Positions 1 through 8,813 of a stretch of 64,000 nucleotides of DNA are shown here, one piece after another. Both the position numbers and the translations under genes were made by a program. Within the stretch, counting starts at the first letter, position 1; each line of letters starts with the position of its first letter. The stretch lies in contig CAJTUV010000018.1 of assembly GCA_910579515.1 (NCBI GenBank), forward strand, positions 4,414 through 68,413. Reading direction: 5' to 3'. The notes beneath the pieces were generated by a model, which saw only the letters and a program-made list of their open reading frames with translations, had not been told where the DNA came from and made no database searches. Source of the stretch: an uncultured Hungatella sp. Its GTDB lineage: Bacteria; Bacillota; Clostridia; Lachnospirales; Lachnospiraceae.

Positions 1-2
1 AG

Positions 3-305
3 GGGAGGATTCCGGCGATCTGTTCTAATGTGACTACTGTGACCACTCCTGGAGAGACGGTAGATGTGGTGATCACGGACTATGGCATTGCCATCAATCC
101 AAGGAGACAGGATTTGATTGACTGTATGAAGGATGTGAAGCTGCCTTTCTGCACCATTGAGGAGCTGAGAGACAGGGCGTACGCTATGGTGGGTGAGCCG
201 GACCCAGTGCAGTTTGGGGACAGAATTGTGGGCGTCATCGAAGGCAGAGACGGGACCATCATGGATGTGGTTCGGGAGATAAAAGCTTACGAATTTCAGG
301 ATTGA
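3..305 (+). CDS. citF: Citrate lyase alpha subunit, C-terminal fragment (gene starts before the window)
   Basis: This is the last 100 or so residues of the citrate lyase alpha chain, the CoA-transferase subunit that swaps acetate for citrate on the acyl-carrier protein of the cytoplasmic lyase complex. The reading frame is open back to base 3 and reads GRIPAICSNVTTVTTPGETV, so the GTG at 30 is internal rather than a start. The ending, with AINPRRQDL, a TIEEL block and RDGTIMDVV, matches the C-terminus expected for CitF. The 2-hydroxycarboxylate transporter gene follows after 96 bp, which fits a citrate fermentation cluster whose citCDE part would lie upstream. Family assignment is strong; the fragment alone says nothing about activity. 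Confidence 0.88.
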   Translation, partial: GRIPAICSNVTTVTTPGETVDVVITDYGIAINPRRQDLIDCMKDVKLPFCTIEELRDRAYAMVGEPDPVQFGDRIVGVIEGRDGTIMDVVREIKAYEFQD

Positions 306-401
306 ACCTGTTGAAAAATATTATTCGGTGAATTGGGAAGCACCGGATTAATATAAAAGGGGAAGCCCTCAAAAAACTATCTTACACAATGGAGGTATAA
401 T

Positions 402-1706
402 ATGTCAGAGCAAAAGGGATTTGGTTTGAAAACATTTGGTATGCCGTGGTGGCTGGCAGGGGCTGTTGCCTTGATTGTCATTGCTGCAGCGGCCACAGGA
501 GCACTTTCTGCGGACCTTGCAGGATGCTTTGCGCTCATGCTGTCAATCGGTTTGATTTGTAATGAGGTGGGAGAGAGAATCCCGTTCTGGAACAGTTACA
601 TAGGCGGCGGGCTGGTGCTGACTTTCTTAGTATCTGCGTTTTTGTTTACGTACAAGCTGATTCCGGAAACGTATGCAGAGGGCATGATTATGATTATGGA
701 CGATGCGGATTTCCTTTCCTTCTTCATCATTTTCCTGATCACTGGTTCCATTCTGGCTTTGGACAGAAAATTGCTAATTCGATCGTTTGCAGGATACATT
801 CCGGCAATTTTCGGAGGTCTGATTGGAGCAGGAATTTTAGGAATTTTGGCCGGACTTATTTTTGGAATCAATCCGGTAGACATTCTGCTGAAATACGTAT
901 GTCCGATTATGGGCGGCGGCAACGGTGCAGGCGCTGTGCCCTTAAGCCAGATTTATGAGACTGTCACCGGAGATCCGGCAGCCAATTATTACTCCTTTGC
1001 CATCACCATTCTGACCATCGCTAATATCTTCGCGATTCTGACAGCCGCTATTTTGAGAAAGATTGGTGAGAAAAAGACTCAGTGGACAGGCGACGGAACT
1101 CAGTTAATCCGCAAAGGCGGCGATTTTGCCACAGAAGATAAAAAGGTTAAGGTCGGCATGAAAGACTTAGGAGGGGCCTTCTTTTTGGCTATCGGCTTTT
1201 ATGCATTAGGCAGACTGTTTGCCAAGTCGCTTTTGCCTACGATTTTCGGAACAGCCATTCATCAGTTCGCGTATATGATTATTTTTGTGGCGGCTGTGGC
1301 AGCTACAGGGATTGTGCCAGAAAATGTTCGGGCGGCGGCGAAGAAGCTCCAGTCCTTCTTTACAGCGAATCTGATTCTTATTATCATGGTAGGCGTTGGC
1401 GTGGATACGAATATTATTGAACTGGCTAAGGCCATCACAGTAGGAAATGTAGTCATCGCTCTGGCAATCGTGGTGGGAGCAATCCTTGGTTCTGCAGTCG
1501 TTGGATGGCTGGTTGGATTCTTCCCTATCGACTCTGCGATTACTGCAGGACTTTGTATGGCAAACCGCGGCGGCTCTGGAGACCTGGCAGTTTTAGGAGC
1601 TTCTAACCGTATGGGACTAATCGCTTACGCACAGTTGTCCTCTCGTCTTGGAGGAGGGATTGTGTTGATCCTTGCAAGTGTTTTATTTGGAGCTTTTTTA
1701 AAGTAA
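402..1706 (+). CDS. 2-hydroxycarboxylate transporter family symporter (CitS/CitP/MleP type)
   Basis: This 434-residue polytopic membrane protein belongs to the 2-HCT family, which carries citrate or malate with Na+ or H+, or exchanges citrate for a product. The two signature glycine-rich re-entrant loop regions are visible: GGGNGAGAVPLSQIY near residue 172 and ANRGGSGDLAVLGASNRM near 385. The length equals the family norm of about 440. The start has a good ribosome site (GGAGGT) 6-7 bases upstream. It follows citF directly, so citrate uptake for fermentation is the likely job. Whether the co-ion is sodium or the mode is citrate/product exchange cannot be read from the sequence, so no symbol is given. 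Confidence 0.9.
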   Translation: MSEQKGFGLKTFGMPWWLAGAVALIVIAAAATGALSADLAGCFALMLSIGLICNEVGERIPFWNSYIGGGLVLTFLVSAFLFTYKLIPETYAEGMIMIMDDADFLSFFIIFLITGSILALDRKLLIRSFAGYIPAIFGGLIGAGILGILAGLIFGINPVDILLKYVCPIMGGGNGAGAVPLSQIYETVTGDPAANYYSFAITILTIANIFAILTAAILRKIGEKKTQWTGDGTQLIRKGGDFATEDKKVKVGMKDLGGAFFLAIGFYALGRLFAKSLLPTIFGTAIHQFAYMIIFVAAVAATGIVPENVRAAAKKLQSFFTANLILIIMVGVGVDTNIIELAKAITVGNVVIALAIVVGAILGSAVVGWLVGFFPIDSAITAGLCMANRGGSGDLAVLGASNRMGLIAYAQLSSRLGGGIVLILASVLFGAFLK

Positions 1707-1732
1707 AAGTCATTGAATAAGATAAAAAATAG

Positions 1733-1785
1733 GCCGTCGTGCCAGGAAAAAGGTTTTGGAGCTTTCCTGGTACAGCGGCTTTTTC
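1733..1785 (+). terminator. Rho-independent terminator after the citrate transporter
   Basis: An imperfect stem pairs GCCGtcGTgCCAGGAAA (from 1733) with TTTCCTGGtACagCGGC (to 1778), followed by TTTTT. It lies 26 bp past the stop codon and closes the citrate cluster. Confidence 0.85.
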
Positions 1786-1847
1786 TATATAATCTCTTTT
1801 CACCAACCCTTTCCCCTTCAAATGTGGTCAATCTATCCAACTAACTA

Positions 1848-1876
1848 TTGACAATCTTACATACAAGTAGTAGAAT
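1848..1876 (+). promoter_or_regulatory. Sigma-A promoter of the LplBCA-type importer operon
   Basis: A TTGACA box at 1848-1853 is 17 bp from TAGAAT at 1871-1876. Transcription would begin near 1883, giving a 5' leader of about 200 nt before the permease gene at 2090. The 383-bp gap 1707-2089 otherwise contains only the preceding terminator, the 22-nt motif at 1905 and two short hairpins in the leader. Confidence 0.75.
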
Positions 1877-1904
1877 TATGATAATAAAACCGATGAAATC
1901 AAAT

Positions 1905-1926
1905 AAAAATTATACATTTTTTAAAA
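1905..1926 (+). promoter_or_regulatory. 22-nt AT-rich motif, copy 1 (possible operator)
   Basis: A 22-nt A/T-rich block containing AAAATTATACATTTT recurs at 12186-12207 with one mismatch. The core has AAAAT and ATTTT arms around five bases. It lies just downstream of the predicted start of the importer operon, where a repressor could act. Operator function is inferred from the repetition and position only. Confidence 0.45.
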
Positions 1927-1966
1927 AGTCAACCAATCCTTTGGCAATGTGAGATGTTATAGGCCA

Positions 1967-2053
1967 GAGGATTTGTCCGTAATAGAAGTCCTCATGGGGA
2001 AAGGATTTTTGGATGAGACAGGTGGGATAGGAATTGCGAAGGGGCTTTCGCAA
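1967..2053 (+). promoter_or_regulatory. Structured 5' leader of the importer operon (two hairpins)
   Basis: Two hairpins sit in the leader. GAGGATTT (1967-1974) pairs with AAGTCCTC (1986-1993), and TTGCGAA (2034-2040) pairs with TTCGCAA (2047-2053). I recognise no riboswitch class, and neither hairpin has a T-tract, so they are not terminators as they stand. They could affect mRNA stability or be coincidental. Confidence 0.35.
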
Positions 2054-2089
2054 GCTATATAATTATTTATCATTTTAAGGAGGGGAAGA

Positions 2090-3040
2090 ATGAAAAAAAG
2101 ACAAGGACAGAGCCAATATGTGCACAGGCGTACCCGTCAGCAGACCTTGGCCCAGATGTGGAAGTGCAGGTGGCTGTATGTTATGTTGCTTCCGGTTATT
2201 GTGTATTTTATTATTTTTAAGTATGTGCCAATGTATGGTATCACCATTGCGTTCCAGGATTACAACATTTTTAAGGGAATGTTTGGAAGCACCTGGTGGG
2301 GATTTACTACCTTTAAGAAGGTGTTTTCAGATGCAAACTTCTGGAGCGCCATTAAGAATACGCTGGTGTTGAATTTGATGACTCTGGCGATCAACTTTCC
2401 GCTTACCATTATTGTGTCGCTGATGCTTAATGAAGTGGCAGGGATGAAGTTTAAGAAGATGACTCAGAGCGTTTTATATCTGCCTCACTTTATTTCCTGG
2501 GTGGTGGTTGCAGGTATCGCAACCAACTTATTTACTCAGAATGACGGTACAATCAACAATATTTTGGCATCAATGGGATTTGAGAAGGTTCCGTTTTTAA
2601 GCAGCAATGGCTGGTGGATGTTTACCTATGTAATTCTTCAAGTGTGGAAGGAGATCGGATGGGGAACCATCATTTATCTGGCTGCCTTGACAGGAGTGGA
2701 TGAATCTCTCTATGAAGCGGCTTACCTAGACGGAGCAACCAACCTTCAGAGAATCTGGTACATCACTCTGCCAATGATTAAATCTGTGGTGGTGACGATG
2801 CTGATTCTTCAGATTTCCAAGATGATGACCATTGGTTTGGATGCACCGTTATTGTTAGGCAACGACAAGGTAATGGGGGTATCTGAAGTTATTAGTACGT
2901 ACATTTACCGAATCGGTATTGTGAGAGCGAAGTACAGTGACGCTACGGCAATCGGATTGTTCCAGTCTCTCGTTAACATTGGCATTCTGGTTTTGGCGGA
3001 CTGGTTTGCGAAACTGATTGGCGAAGAGGGAATCATTTAA
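2090..3040 (+). CDS. ABC transporter permease, LplB-type (CUT1 family)
   Basis: This 316-residue inner-membrane permease belongs to a carbohydrate ABC importer. It has a basic cytosolic N-terminus, a first membrane segment near residues 30-48 followed by the YVPMYGITIAFQDYN block typical of LplB proteins, and the cytoplasmic EAA loop EAAYLDGATNLQRIWYITLP near 210-230 that docks on the ATPase. The next gene (16 bp on) is the partner permease and the third is the binding lipoprotein. No ATPase is encoded, so a shared MsmX/MsmK-type ATPase is expected elsewhere in the genome. LplB-type systems often import oligosaccharides; uronate-containing ones are suggested here by the downstream genes. Confidence 0.9.
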   Translation: MKKRQGQSQYVHRRTRQQTLAQMWKCRWLYVMLLPVIVYFIIFKYVPMYGITIAFQDYNIFKGMFGSTWWGFTTFKKVFSDANFWSAIKNTLVLNLMTLAINFPLTIIVSLMLNEVAGMKFKKMTQSVLYLPHFISWVVVAGIATNLFTQNDGTINNILASMGFEKVPFLSSNGWWMFTYVILQVWKEIGWGTIIYLAALTGVDESLYEAAYLDGATNLQRIWYITLPMIKSVVVTMLILQISKMMTIGLDAPLLLGNDKVMGVSEVISTYIYRIGIVRAKYSDATAIGLFQSLVNIGILVLADWFAKLIGEEGII

Positions 3041-3056
3041 GGAAAGGAGAAGAGAA

Positions 3057-3947
3057 ATGGCAAAAGAGTCAACTATGCATAAAAAGAAAAAATTTACAAT
3101 CGGACAATTTTTGAATTACTTTTTCCTGTCAGCCTTGGCGTTTATCTGTCTCTATCCGTTCCTGAACGTGGTTGCGTATTCGTTTTCTGGTTATAATGCG
3201 GTTTTATCTGGAAAGGTTACCTTCTATCCGATCGATATTACGTTGAATGCTTATAAGACGATTATGAAGAACTCTCAGATTTGGAGTGCCATGTGGGTCA
3301 CGATCTTTACCACTATGATGGGTACTTTAATCGGACTGATTCTGACGATTGCGGCGGCTTATGCCTTATCAAGGGATTATCTTCCTGGTAAGGGAATCCT
3401 CTCCGGACTGATTCTGTTTACCATGTATTTCAGCGGCGGCATTATTCCTACCTTCCTGGTGGTAAAGGGACTTGGCATGTATGACAGTCTGACCTCTTTA
3501 TTTATCCCTCAGGCAGTGAATGTGTTTAACTTTATTGTTATGAGAACCTTCTTCAGACAGCTTCCCACAGAGCTGGAGGAGGCTGCCAGAATCGACGGAG
3601 CCAACGAGATGCAGATACTGTTTAAGATTATTCTGCCCCTGTCTATTCCGATTATTGCTACCATCGGTTTGTTCTATGCGGTCAATTACTGGAACAGCTA
3701 TTTTGACGCTTTGATTTATATCACGTCTCCAGATAAGTTTACGTTGCAGCTTCGTCTGAGGAATCTGTTGTTTGCAGATGAACTGGCGAACGCAGGAGGC
3801 AATGGAGAGGGAATTGGAACTCAGGTTATGTCTCAGTCTCTGAAGATGTGCTGCGTGGTGGTGTCCACCCTGCCGATTATCTGTGTGTATCCATGGCTGC
3901 AGAAGTACTTTGTGAAGGGCGTTATGCTGGGTTCTGTAAAGGGGTAA
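3057..3947 (+). CDS. ABC transporter permease, LplC-type (CUT1 family)
   Basis: Partner permease of the LplB-type protein, about 296 residues with six predicted membrane segments and the EAA loop EEAARIDGANEMQILFKIIL in the second half. It ends in KYFVKGVMLGSVKG, the usual C-terminus of LplC/YtcP proteins. I use ATG 3057 because GGAAAGGAG lies 7-10 bases upstream; an in-frame start at 3018 would overlap the previous gene and has no ribosome site. It should form the heterodimeric channel with the preceding product. Confidence 0.9.
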   Translation: MAKESTMHKKKKFTIGQFLNYFFLSALAFICLYPFLNVVAYSFSGYNAVLSGKVTFYPIDITLNAYKTIMKNSQIWSAMWVTIFTTMMGTLIGLILTIAAAYALSRDYLPGKGILSGLILFTMYFSGGIIPTFLVVKGLGMYDSLTSLFIPQAVNVFNFIVMRTFFRQLPTELEEAARIDGANEMQILFKIILPLSIPIIATIGLFYAVNYWNSYFDALIYITSPDKFTLQLRLRNLLFADELANAGGNGEGIGTQVMSQSLKMCCVVVSTLPIICVYPWLQKYFVKGVMLGSVKG

Positions 3948-4000
3948 GAGGTTGTATATAGCAGCGGTTGCTGTAAAATATAAAGAAAAGGAGTAGAAAG

Positions 4001-5671
4001 ATGAAAAAAATTTTAGCATGTGTATTGACGGCAGCTATGACTTTGTCATTGCTGACAGCCTGCGGCGGCGGTTCTGGCTCAGGGAACGCAGGCAACTCAG
4101 GGAATGCAGGAAGCGGCAGCGCGGACAGTTCCGGCGGTGGAAATGAGGGCGGAGGATACAAGACCACCTATGGCGACAAGCAGTTTGACAACGTGACGAT
4201 TACGGTTGAATTGTTTGACCGCAGCAATGCTCCAGAGGGGAATACGATTCTGGATAACAAGTGGACAAAATATGCGCAGGAGCAGATGCAGAAGGTGGGA
4301 ATTAATCTGGAATTTATCGCGGTTCCGCGTTCAGACGAGATTACCAAGATGCAGACGATGATGGCTTCCGGTACAGCTCCGGATCTTACGCTTACTTATA
4401 CCTATTCCTATGCTGAGGATTACTACAGGGACGGCGGCATCTGGGATTTAAGCGAGTTCATTGACGGTGAGGACCAGGCTAAGAATCTGAAGGCCTATCT
4501 GGGAGAAGACGTCATTGATATCGGAAGAGGCGGCGACGTTCTGTACGGAATCGTTGCAAGACGTGCAACTACGGCAAACTCCAACCTGTTTATCCGTCAG
4601 GACTGGTTAGAAGCATTGAACATGAAGACGCCGACTACTCCAGATGAATTGTACGATTTTTTGGAGGCTTGTGTGAAGAATAATCCAGACGGTCTGACCA
4701 ATGTAATCGGCGGATATTTCTGGGGACTGGAGTCTACCAGCACAGGTACTGGATACAGAAATAATATGTCCATGGCCTTCTCTCAGTTAAAGGGTGATCA
4801 GAAAGAGCTGGACATTGCTGATGGCTTTGATTTTTACTATGACCCAGGTTACAGAGAGTATGTTCGTTTCATGAACAAGTGCTACAACAACGGCGTTATG
4901 GATCAGGAGTTCTACACCAACACGACCGAGACTTTTGTTCAGAAGATCGTTAACAGCCAGCTGGCATTTTATGAGTCTAATGTAAACTACAATGTGGACC
5001 CGCTTAGAAATTCACCGGAGACTACTTTGAGAGAGAACACTCCAACCGCAAAATTTGTGTCGATTCCGAACCTTAAGAATGTAAGTGACGGAAACCAATA
5101 TGCAGATGCATATGCAGCTGGAGGACTTATTATCATGTGTCCAAAGACTGCTTCTGCAGAGAAGGTGGAAGCTGCCATGACTTATCTTGACTGGATGGCG
5201 ACGACAGACGGTGGTTTTGTACTGTATCACGGCTTTGAGGATGAGAACTATAAACTGGATGATGAGGGAATCCCGATTGTCATTGATGCTACCTACAATG
5301 CAACAGATAAAGACTGGATCCGTACAGATATGTTTTTAGTTGGTAATCAGGGATATTTCGCAACGGTTGATGATTTCAATAAGTGTACTGCTGCAGAGAA
5401 TCCGATTTATTATGACGATGTAGTTGCAAACTATGAGAACTCCCTGACTGGACAGATCATTCATAAGCCTACCTTTACCTCTGAGAAGCAGACAGAACTT
5501 ACAGATGATTTCCTTCTTCTCAGATCCAAGTATCAGGTACAGTGTATTACCTGTCCTCCAGACCAGTTGGACGGTATCTATGACGAGTGGATCGAGGAAG
5601 CGAAGAAAGCCGGAATTGAGGAGGTTATCGCTGAGAGAACTGCACATTTTAATGAGGTTTATGGAAATTAA
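4001..5671 (+). CDS. Extracellular solute-binding lipoprotein of the LplBC importer
   Basis: A 556-residue substrate-binding lipoprotein. The N-terminus has a signal peptide ending in lipobox LTAC (Cys21), followed by a Gly/Ser/Asn-rich linker to about residue 50 that tethers the binding domain to the membrane. The large size is typical of LplA/YtcQ-type proteins paired with LplB/LplC permeases and larger than MalE-type proteins. A conserved-looking ligand-binding region includes the segment around TMMASGTAPDLTLTY. The gene sits 53 bp after the permease and has ribosome site AAGGAG. Ligand is unknown; the operon points to a glycoside yielding hexuronate or aldonate. Confidence 0.88.
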   Translation: MKKILACVLTAAMTLSLLTACGGGSGSGNAGNSGNAGSGSADSSGGGNEGGGYKTTYGDKQFDNVTITVELFDRSNAPEGNTILDNKWTKYAQEQMQKVGINLEFIAVPRSDEITKMQTMMASGTAPDLTLTYTYSYAEDYYRDGGIWDLSEFIDGEDQAKNLKAYLGEDVIDIGRGGDVLYGIVARRATTANSNLFIRQDWLEALNMKTPTTPDELYDFLEACVKNNPDGLTNVIGGYFWGLESTSTGTGYRNNMSMAFSQLKGDQKELDIADGFDFYYDPGYREYVRFMNKCYNNGVMDQEFYTNTTETFVQKIVNSQLAFYESNVNYNVDPLRNSPETTLRENTPTAKFVSIPNLKNVSDGNQYADAYAAGGLIIMCPKTASAEKVEAAMTYLDWMATTDGGFVLYHGFEDENYKLDDEGIPIVIDATYNATDKDWIRTDMFLVGNQGYFATVDDFNKCTAAENPIYYDDVVANYENSLTGQIIHKPTFTSEKQTELTDDFLLLRSKYQVQCITCPPDQLDGIYDEWIEEAKKAGIEEVIAERTAHFNEVYGN

Positions 5672-5707
5672 AGATTTGGGAACTGAAAATATTTATTGAT
5701 TAATTTT

Positions 5708-5764
5708 AAGTGCCTGCTCCTGTTCTTCTGGTAGTTTATGCAGAAGTGGCAGAGGCAGGTGCTT
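5708..5764 (+). promoter_or_regulatory. Long imperfect hairpin between the binding protein and downstream genes
   Basis: AGTGCCTGC...CTTCTG on the left faces CAGAAG...GCAGGTGCT on the right. No T-tract follows, so it is not a classic terminator. Such hairpins after binding-protein genes commonly stabilise the upstream mRNA and let the lipoprotein exceed downstream products. This role is inferred. Confidence 0.4.
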
Positions 5765-5827
5765 TGTATAAGAAAATTTATTGCGGCGGAAAGCGAAAGG
5801 CCGTCTTTACGGCAGAATGGAGGAAGT

Positions 5828-6904
5828 ATGGCAGTAAGCGGTATGAATTATGCACCAAAGGGGAAGGCGGAGGCAGTGGTAAAGCCAGGAGAGTTTAAAA
5901 TCGCTGCAATCGCTTTGGATCACGGACACATTTATGGAATGTGTAATGGATTGACAGAGGCAGGAGCAGAGCTTAAATGGGTATATGACCCAGATTCAGA
6001 GAAGGTAAAGAAGTTTCAGGAGGCGTTTCCGTCTGTGAAGGCAGCCTCAAGCGAGGAGGAGATTTTAGCAGATCCTGAAATCAAGCTGGTATGCGGGGCT
6101 GCGGTGACTAGTGAGCGTTGTGCCCTGGGGCTGCGAGTCATGGCAGCAGGCAAGGATTATTTTACGGATAAGGCGCCTCTTACCACCTTAAAGCAGTTGG
6201 AGCAGGCCAAGGAAATGGTGGCGAAGACGGGAAAGAAGTACATGGTTTACTACAGTGAGAGGATTCATGTGGAGGCGGCCGTGTACGCAGGCCAGTTGAT
6301 CAAAGAGGGGGCTATCGGAAGGGTGATTCAGGTCATGGGGATGGGGCCTCACAGAATCGGTGATCCTAAGAGCCGACCAGACTGGTTTTTTGAGCAGGAG
6401 AAATACGGTGGGATTTTGTGCGATATCGGAAGCCACCAGATTGAGCAGTTTTTGTATTTTGCAGATGTGAAGGACGCCACAGTGGTGAAGAGTCAGATTG
6501 CAAACTATGGACATAAGGATCACCCGGGCCTGAATGACTTTGGCGACTGTGTGCTGGTAGGAGATAACGGGACGACTATGTATTTCCGTGTAGACTGGTT
6601 TACGCCGGACGGTCTCGGAACCTGGGGAGACGGCAGAATGTTTATCCTGGGAACAGAAGGATATATAGAACTTCGGAAATATATTAATGTGGGAACCGGC
6701 GATGGAACAAGCAACCATGTTTTCCTGGTAAATAAAGAGGGAGAGCATCATTTTGAAGTGACCGGAAAGGTTGGCTTCCCATATTTTGGGCAGCTGATTC
6801 TGGATTGCATCAACCGCACAGAAAACGCCATGACTCAGGAGCATGCTTTTAAAGCGGCGGAGCTGTGTGTGAAGGCACAGATGCAGGCAACCATTCTGGA
6901 ATAG
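5828..6904 (+). CDS. Gfo/Idh/MocA family oxidoreductase, divergent type
   Basis: An NAD(P)-dependent sugar oxidoreductase of about 358 residues with an N-terminal Rossmann domain and C-terminal alpha/beta domain. The nucleotide loop is unusual: instead of GxGxxA/G it has a DHGHIYGM segment, and the catalytic EKP motif appears as DKAPL, keeping the lysine. The C-terminal block has DIGSHQIEQFL where many members have a GxHxxD-like active-site segment. I choose ATG 5828 because AGGAGG precedes it by 5-7 bases; earlier in-frame starts lack a site. It is co-oriented with a second, clearly different family member at 7621. Substrate is unknown; oxidation of a sugar or sugar acid taken up by the adjacent importer is likely. 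Confidence 0.85.
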   Translation: MAVSGMNYAPKGKAEAVVKPGEFKIAAIALDHGHIYGMCNGLTEAGAELKWVYDPDSEKVKKFQEAFPSVKAASSEEEILADPEIKLVCGAAVTSERCALGLRVMAAGKDYFTDKAPLTTLKQLEQAKEMVAKTGKKYMVYYSERIHVEAAVYAGQLIKEGAIGRVIQVMGMGPHRIGDPKSRPDWFFEQEKYGGILCDIGSHQIEQFLYFADVKDATVVKSQIANYGHKDHPGLNDFGDCVLVGDNGTTMYFRVDWFTPDGLGTWGDGRMFILGTEGYIELRKYINVGTGDGTSNHVFLVNKEGEHHFEVTGKVGFPYFGQLILDCINRTENAMTQEHAFKAAELCVKAQMQATILE

Positions 6905-6916
6905 AGCGGAGGGTTT

Positions 6917-7591
6917 ATGCTGGTTTTAAATAGGCTTTCTGGGGAAGGCGCAAGAGAGTATGTACTTCGGGTATTAAAGAAGAATATTATTGAATGCGCT
7001 CTAAAGCCTGGGCAGATGCTGTCGGAGAATGCTCTGACAGAGGAGCTGAATGTTTCGCGGACCCCAGTCAGAGAGGCCTTGGTGGAGCTGTCAAAGATTG
7101 ATTTGATTGAAGTGCTGCCCAAAAGGGGCAGCCGTGTGACAAAGATTAATTATGCTTTGGTGGAGGAGTCTAATTTTGCCAGAAAAGTTTTGGAGAAGGC
7201 GATTGTGGAAATCTGCTGTGATTTAGAAAAGCCTCAGGATTTTTTTAGGCTGGAGGAAAATCTTAAGCTTCAGAAGCGGTTTTTATATATGTCAAACCAG
7301 AGCAGGCTTCTGGAATTAGATGATGAGTTTCACCAGTTATTGTTTCAAATGGCGAAAAAGTCCCATGTGTATGATTATTTGGAGGATATACGGATTCCCT
7401 TTGACCGGATTCGATACCTGTCTCTTCTGGTGATTTTTGACTTACAGACAGTTAATGATCATATCGAAATTTTAAATGCTATCCGTCAGCGAAATAAGGA
7501 AGAAGCTCTTGCTGTTATGGATAAACATTTATCTCGGTATTTGTATGACAAGACAGTGATTATGGAACGATATCCTGATTATATTATTTGA
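6917..7591 (+). CDS. GntR-family transcriptional regulator, FadR/FCD subgroup
   Basis: A 224-residue regulator. An N-terminal winged helix-turn-helix (about residues 12-75) contains LSENALTEELNVSRTPVREAL, the GntR hallmark, followed by a helical FCD domain with the acidic and histidine positions (DDEFHQLLF and later NDHIEIL) that usually bind a metal and an organic-acid ligand. FCD regulators frequently control hexuronate and aldonate catabolism, which fits its place inside this operon (12 bp after one oxidoreductase, 29 bp before the next). A GGAGGG ribosome site precedes the ATG. Its operator was not identified. Confidence 0.9.
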   Translation: MLVLNRLSGEGAREYVLRVLKKNIIECALKPGQMLSENALTEELNVSRTPVREALVELSKIDLIEVLPKRGSRVTKINYALVEESNFARKVLEKAIVEICCDLEKPQDFFRLEENLKLQKRFLYMSNQSRLLELDDEFHQLLFQMAKKSHVYDYLEDIRIPFDRIRYLSLLVIFDLQTVNDHIEILNAIRQRNKEEALAVMDKHLSRYLYDKTVIMERYPDYII

Positions 7592-7620
7592 TTTGCGTTT
7601 TTTGCGCAGGAAGGAGAAGT

Positions 7621-8784
7621 ATGTTAAAAGCAGCAATCGTTGGTACTGGTAATATTGCGCCTCAGCATGTAAATGGTCTTCTGGAGTTTCCGGACAGAGT
7701 AAAAATTGTGGCTCTCTGTGACATTTACCCGGAAAAGGCGGAGCGGATGAAGGAGAAGTATCATCTGGATTGTCAGGTGTTTGACGACCATGAGAAGATG
7801 ATTGAGGCTATGCCGGACATTGATATTGTTCATGTCTGCACCCCGCCTTATGTTCACGCAGAGATTGCCATTCATTCGATGGATGCAGGGATGAATGTGG
7901 TAGTGGAAAAACCTATGGCTACCTGTCTGGCGGAGTGTGACGCCATGCTGGAGGCAGAGGAGAGAAACCATGTGACGATGGGATGTATTGCCCAGAACCG
8001 TTTCCGCAATTCCATCTATAAACTGAAAAAGACGGCGGACAGCGGGCTTGCCGGAAAAATTGTCTGTGCTCATGTAAATTCTCTGTGGTGGAGAGGACAC
8101 TGTTATTATGATTTATGGTGGAGAGGCCTTTGGGAGAAGGAAGGGGGCGGCCCTACCTTAAACCATGCGGTTCATCATATTGACATGATTAACTGGATCA
8201 TGGGAGAACTTCCCACTGAGGTCATGGCCATGCTGACCAATGTGATGCATGATAATTCTGAGGTAGAGGATCTGTCTTTGGCGGCTTTGCGCTATAAGAA
8301 CAACAGCATCGCAGAGGTGACCAGTTCTGTGGTCCATCACGGGGAGGAACAGGGAATCGTGCTTCAGTGTGCAGACGCCAAGATTGCGGCTCCCTGGGAT
8401 CTTAAGGCAGAGCTGACCAGACCCAATGGATTCCCCATTGAGGAGAGAAATCAGGAATTGATTGAAAAAATAACCTCATATTACAATGCAATACCGGATC
8501 TGCCTTATGAGGGCCATACGGGAGAGATTGATAATTATCTGACGGCTCTGGAGACCGGCGGCCGGCCTATGATTACAGGAGCGGACGGAAGGAAGACGGT
8601 GGAGCTGATTACCGCCATCTATAAGGCAGGCTGCAAAAAGATGCTGGTGGAGCTGCCGATCGCCAAAGAGGATGAGTACTATACCTTTGAGGGGATTTTG
8701 AAGAATGCAGTTCATTTCTATAAAAAGGCTGCGGCTGTGGAGAATTTTGCAGCAGAGGAAATTACGGTTGGAAATTATAAATAA
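7621..8784 (+). CDS. Gfo/Idh/MocA family oxidoreductase, classical type
   Basis: A 387-residue NAD(P)-dependent oxidoreductase with the canonical Rossmann motif GTGNIAPQH at residues 8-16, the catalytic EKPMA motif near 99, and the active-site segment NHAVHHIDMINWI in the C-terminal domain. I start at ATG 7621 because AAGGAGAAG lies just before it; the in-frame upstream start at 7588 overlaps the GntR stop and has no ribosome site. It shares little motif detail with the other oxidoreductase at 5828, so the pair probably acts on different substrates or in opposite redox directions. Reaction is unknown; generation of mannonate for the adjacent dehydratase is one possibility. Confidence 0.88.
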   Translation: MLKAAIVGTGNIAPQHVNGLLEFPDRVKIVALCDIYPEKAERMKEKYHLDCQVFDDHEKMIEAMPDIDIVHVCTPPYVHAEIAIHSMDAGMNVVVEKPMATCLAECDAMLEAEERNHVTMGCIAQNRFRNSIYKLKKTADSGLAGKIVCAHVNSLWWRGHCYYDLWWRGLWEKEGGGPTLNHAVHHIDMINWIMGELPTEVMAMLTNVMHDNSEVEDLSLAALRYKNNSIAEVTSSVVHHGEEQGIVLQCADAKIAAPWDLKAELTRPNGFPIEERNQELIEKITSYYNAIPDLPYEGHTGEIDNYLTALETGGRPMITGADGRKTVELITAIYKAGCKKMLVELPIAKEDEYYTFEGILKNAVHFYKKAAAVENFAAEEITVGNYK

Positions 8785-8813
8785 TCTTTCAAAACGGAAA
8801 GGAATAGAGAGCC

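Noticed and set aside
1786..2089. Riboswitch in the importer leader
   Set aside because: Hairpins are present, but no known riboswitch core could be recognised.
3498..4019. Minus-strand ORF of 173 residues
   Set aside because: It lies antisense to the LplC-type permease gene and has no recognisable motif; shadow of a real gene.
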